Assembly (NCBI RefSeq): GCF_947501225.1
Contig: NZ_CANMUW010000006.1
Span: 62,001-126,000 of the forward strand
Source of the DNA: an uncultured Shewanella sp.
GTDB lineage: Bacteria > Pseudomonadota > Gammaproteobacteria > Enterobacterales > Shewanellaceae
Length of the DNA stretch: 64,000 bases
Reading direction: 5' to 3'
Shown: piece after piece, positions 63,349 through 64,000 of the stretch
Numbering within the stretch: position 1 is the first letter of the stretch
Layout: the number at the start of each line of letters is the position of its first letter
Position numbers and translations under genes: made by a program
The notes under the pieces: model-generated
Told to the model about the DNA's origin: nothing
The model's database searches: none
The model's input: only the letters and a program-made list of their open reading frames with translations

Positions 63349-64000
63349 TTCCTCAACTCCCTTCGCAGTATCTTACCGACGGTAGATTTTGGCAGCACAG
63401 GCACAAACTCGACCACTTTAGGTATCTTGTAGGCGGTTAACTGATCGCGGCAGTGGGCCAGGATGCTTGACTCCACCTCTATGGTGTCAGCCTCATCGTT
63501 GGCGAGTACGATAACGGCCTTCACCGCTTCACCGCTGTGCTCGTTGTCTATCCCCACCACGGCACACTCCAGTACACTGTCGTGGCTGGCCAGTACCTCC
63601 TCCACCTCGTTAGGGTAGACGTTAAAGCCTGAGACGATGATCATATCCTTCTTACGATCGACTATCTTATGAAAGCCGTCGCTGGTCTCGATGGCGATGT
63701 CGCCGGTTTTAAAGAACCCCTCTTTAGTCATCACCCTTGCGGTGTCTGCGGCCTTGTTCCAGTAGCCGCTCATCACCTGAGGGCCTCTCACTGCCAGCTC
63801 ACCACTCTCTCCCTGTGGCACTTGGTTATCATCGTTATCGAGGATCTTTACCTCTGTGCCCAGCACAGGTTTACCTATGGTGCCCAGCCGTTCATGGCCC
63901 GGAGCATTAAGCGAAACGACCGGTGATGTTTCAGATAAACCGTAGCCTTCTGAGATGTTGCACCCCGTGGTCTTTTGCCAGACATTGGCCGCTGCCTGTG
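63345..64000 (-). CDS. fadD: Long-chain fatty acid-CoA ligase, C-terminal part (cut by window edge)
   Basis: The frame is open from the right edge of the window to TAG at 63345 (about 218 codons), so the gene starts beyond base 64000. The AMP-binding landmark GYGLSETSPVVS lies in the first part, followed by GTIGKPVLGTEVKIL, GYWNKAADTARVMTKEGFFKTGDIA, DRKKDMIIVSGFNVYPNEVE and the acyl-adenylate Lys in LPKSTVGKILRREL. The pattern is that of FadD-type acyl-CoA synthetases. Confidence 0.9.
   Translation of the reverse strand, partial: QAAANVWQKTTGCNISEGYGLSETSPVVSLNAPGHERLGTIGKPVLGTEVKILDNDDNQVPQGESGELAVRGPQVMSGYWNKAADTARVMTKEGFFKTGDIAIETSDGFHKIVDRKKDMIIVSGFNVYPNEVEEVLASHDSVLECAVVGIDNEHSGEAVKAVIVLANDEADTIEVESSILAHCRDQLTAYKIPKVVEFVPVLPKSTVGKILRRELRK

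Overview
The window reads as chromosomal DNA of a marine Shewanella or a very close gammaproteobacterial relative. This rests on a pentaheme NrfA and an octaheme HAO-like cytochrome, two methyl-accepting chemotaxis proteins, a metH / cobalamin-salvage / amino-acid ABC transporter neighbourhood, many REP-like palindromes of one family (core GAGCGGCTTTAGCCGC) between genes, and family-level protein resemblances such as an Npsr-type persulfide reductase. No sequence search was run, so the genus is an inference. I see no phage, transposase, rRNA or CRISPR; there is one tRNA, tRNA-Leu(CAG).

Layout. 1-4.2 kb: the start of a LiaF/DUF1707-like gene, a stand-alone receiver protein, a secreted charged-repeat protein, and a three-gene polar amino acid ABC transporter. 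4.6-11.3 kb: a Cache-type chemoreceptor, an octaheme HAO-family cytochrome, a TM2 protein, and a lipoprotein form of the ammonia-forming nitrite reductase NrfA. 12-20 kb: metH, divergent from two tiny membrane ORFs and a symporter-histidine kinase fusion, with tandem MetJ-like boxes between them, then cobC. 20.2-28.5 kb: cobalamin uptake and nucleotide-loop assembly (riboswitch, btuD, btuC, cobT, cobS, cobU, cobO, tRNA-Leu, btuF). The riboswitch carries a 9-copy 25-bp tandem repeat inside its aptamer. 28.7-32 kb: a MAPEG protein and a persulfide/sulfur module (Npsr-like reductase plus two YeeE/YedE-type halves). 32.2-40.5 kb: a MacAB-like ABC system with its own sigma54 activator and kinase, preceded by a good -24/-12 promoter and phased upstream palindromic half-sites. 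41-44 kb: TetR regulator, aldehyde dehydrogenase and the likely TetR operator. 44.2-53.7 kb: a SpoIIAA-like protein, three UspA paralogues and, between the second and third, a LysR-controlled catabolic cluster. 54-64 kb: a 4HB chemoreceptor, DUF924, a YdbS/YdbT-like pair, a winged-helix protein, a bacterial Nav-type channel, DUF2956, an MsbA-like ABC exporter and the 3' end of a fadD-like gene.

The most interesting system is 45.9-53.0 kb. A divergent radical-SAM aminomutase of the lysine 2,3-aminomutase family is followed by the two subunits of a PcaI/PcaJ-like 3-oxoacid CoA-transferase, a glutamate-semialdehyde-aminomutase-like class III aminotransferase and a PcaF-like 3-oxoadipyl-CoA thiolase. 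In order, these could convert an alpha-amino acid to its beta isomer, then to the beta-keto acid, its CoA ester and finally acetyl-CoA plus a shorter acyl-CoA. Because the last three enzymes look like the 3-oxoadipate pathway, the natural hypothesis is alpha-aminoadipate to 3-oxoadipate to succinyl-CoA plus acetyl-CoA. That would be a lysine/aminoadipate breakdown route that does not pass through 2-oxoadipate. This is inference from gene content and motifs.

Intergenic DNA is unusually structured: about 17 REP copies, 7-bp tandem arrays beside several of them, a GTCATCCCGGC inverted repeat, a degenerate 24-bp repeat tract, and two REP copies that supply the stop codon of the neighbouring gene.
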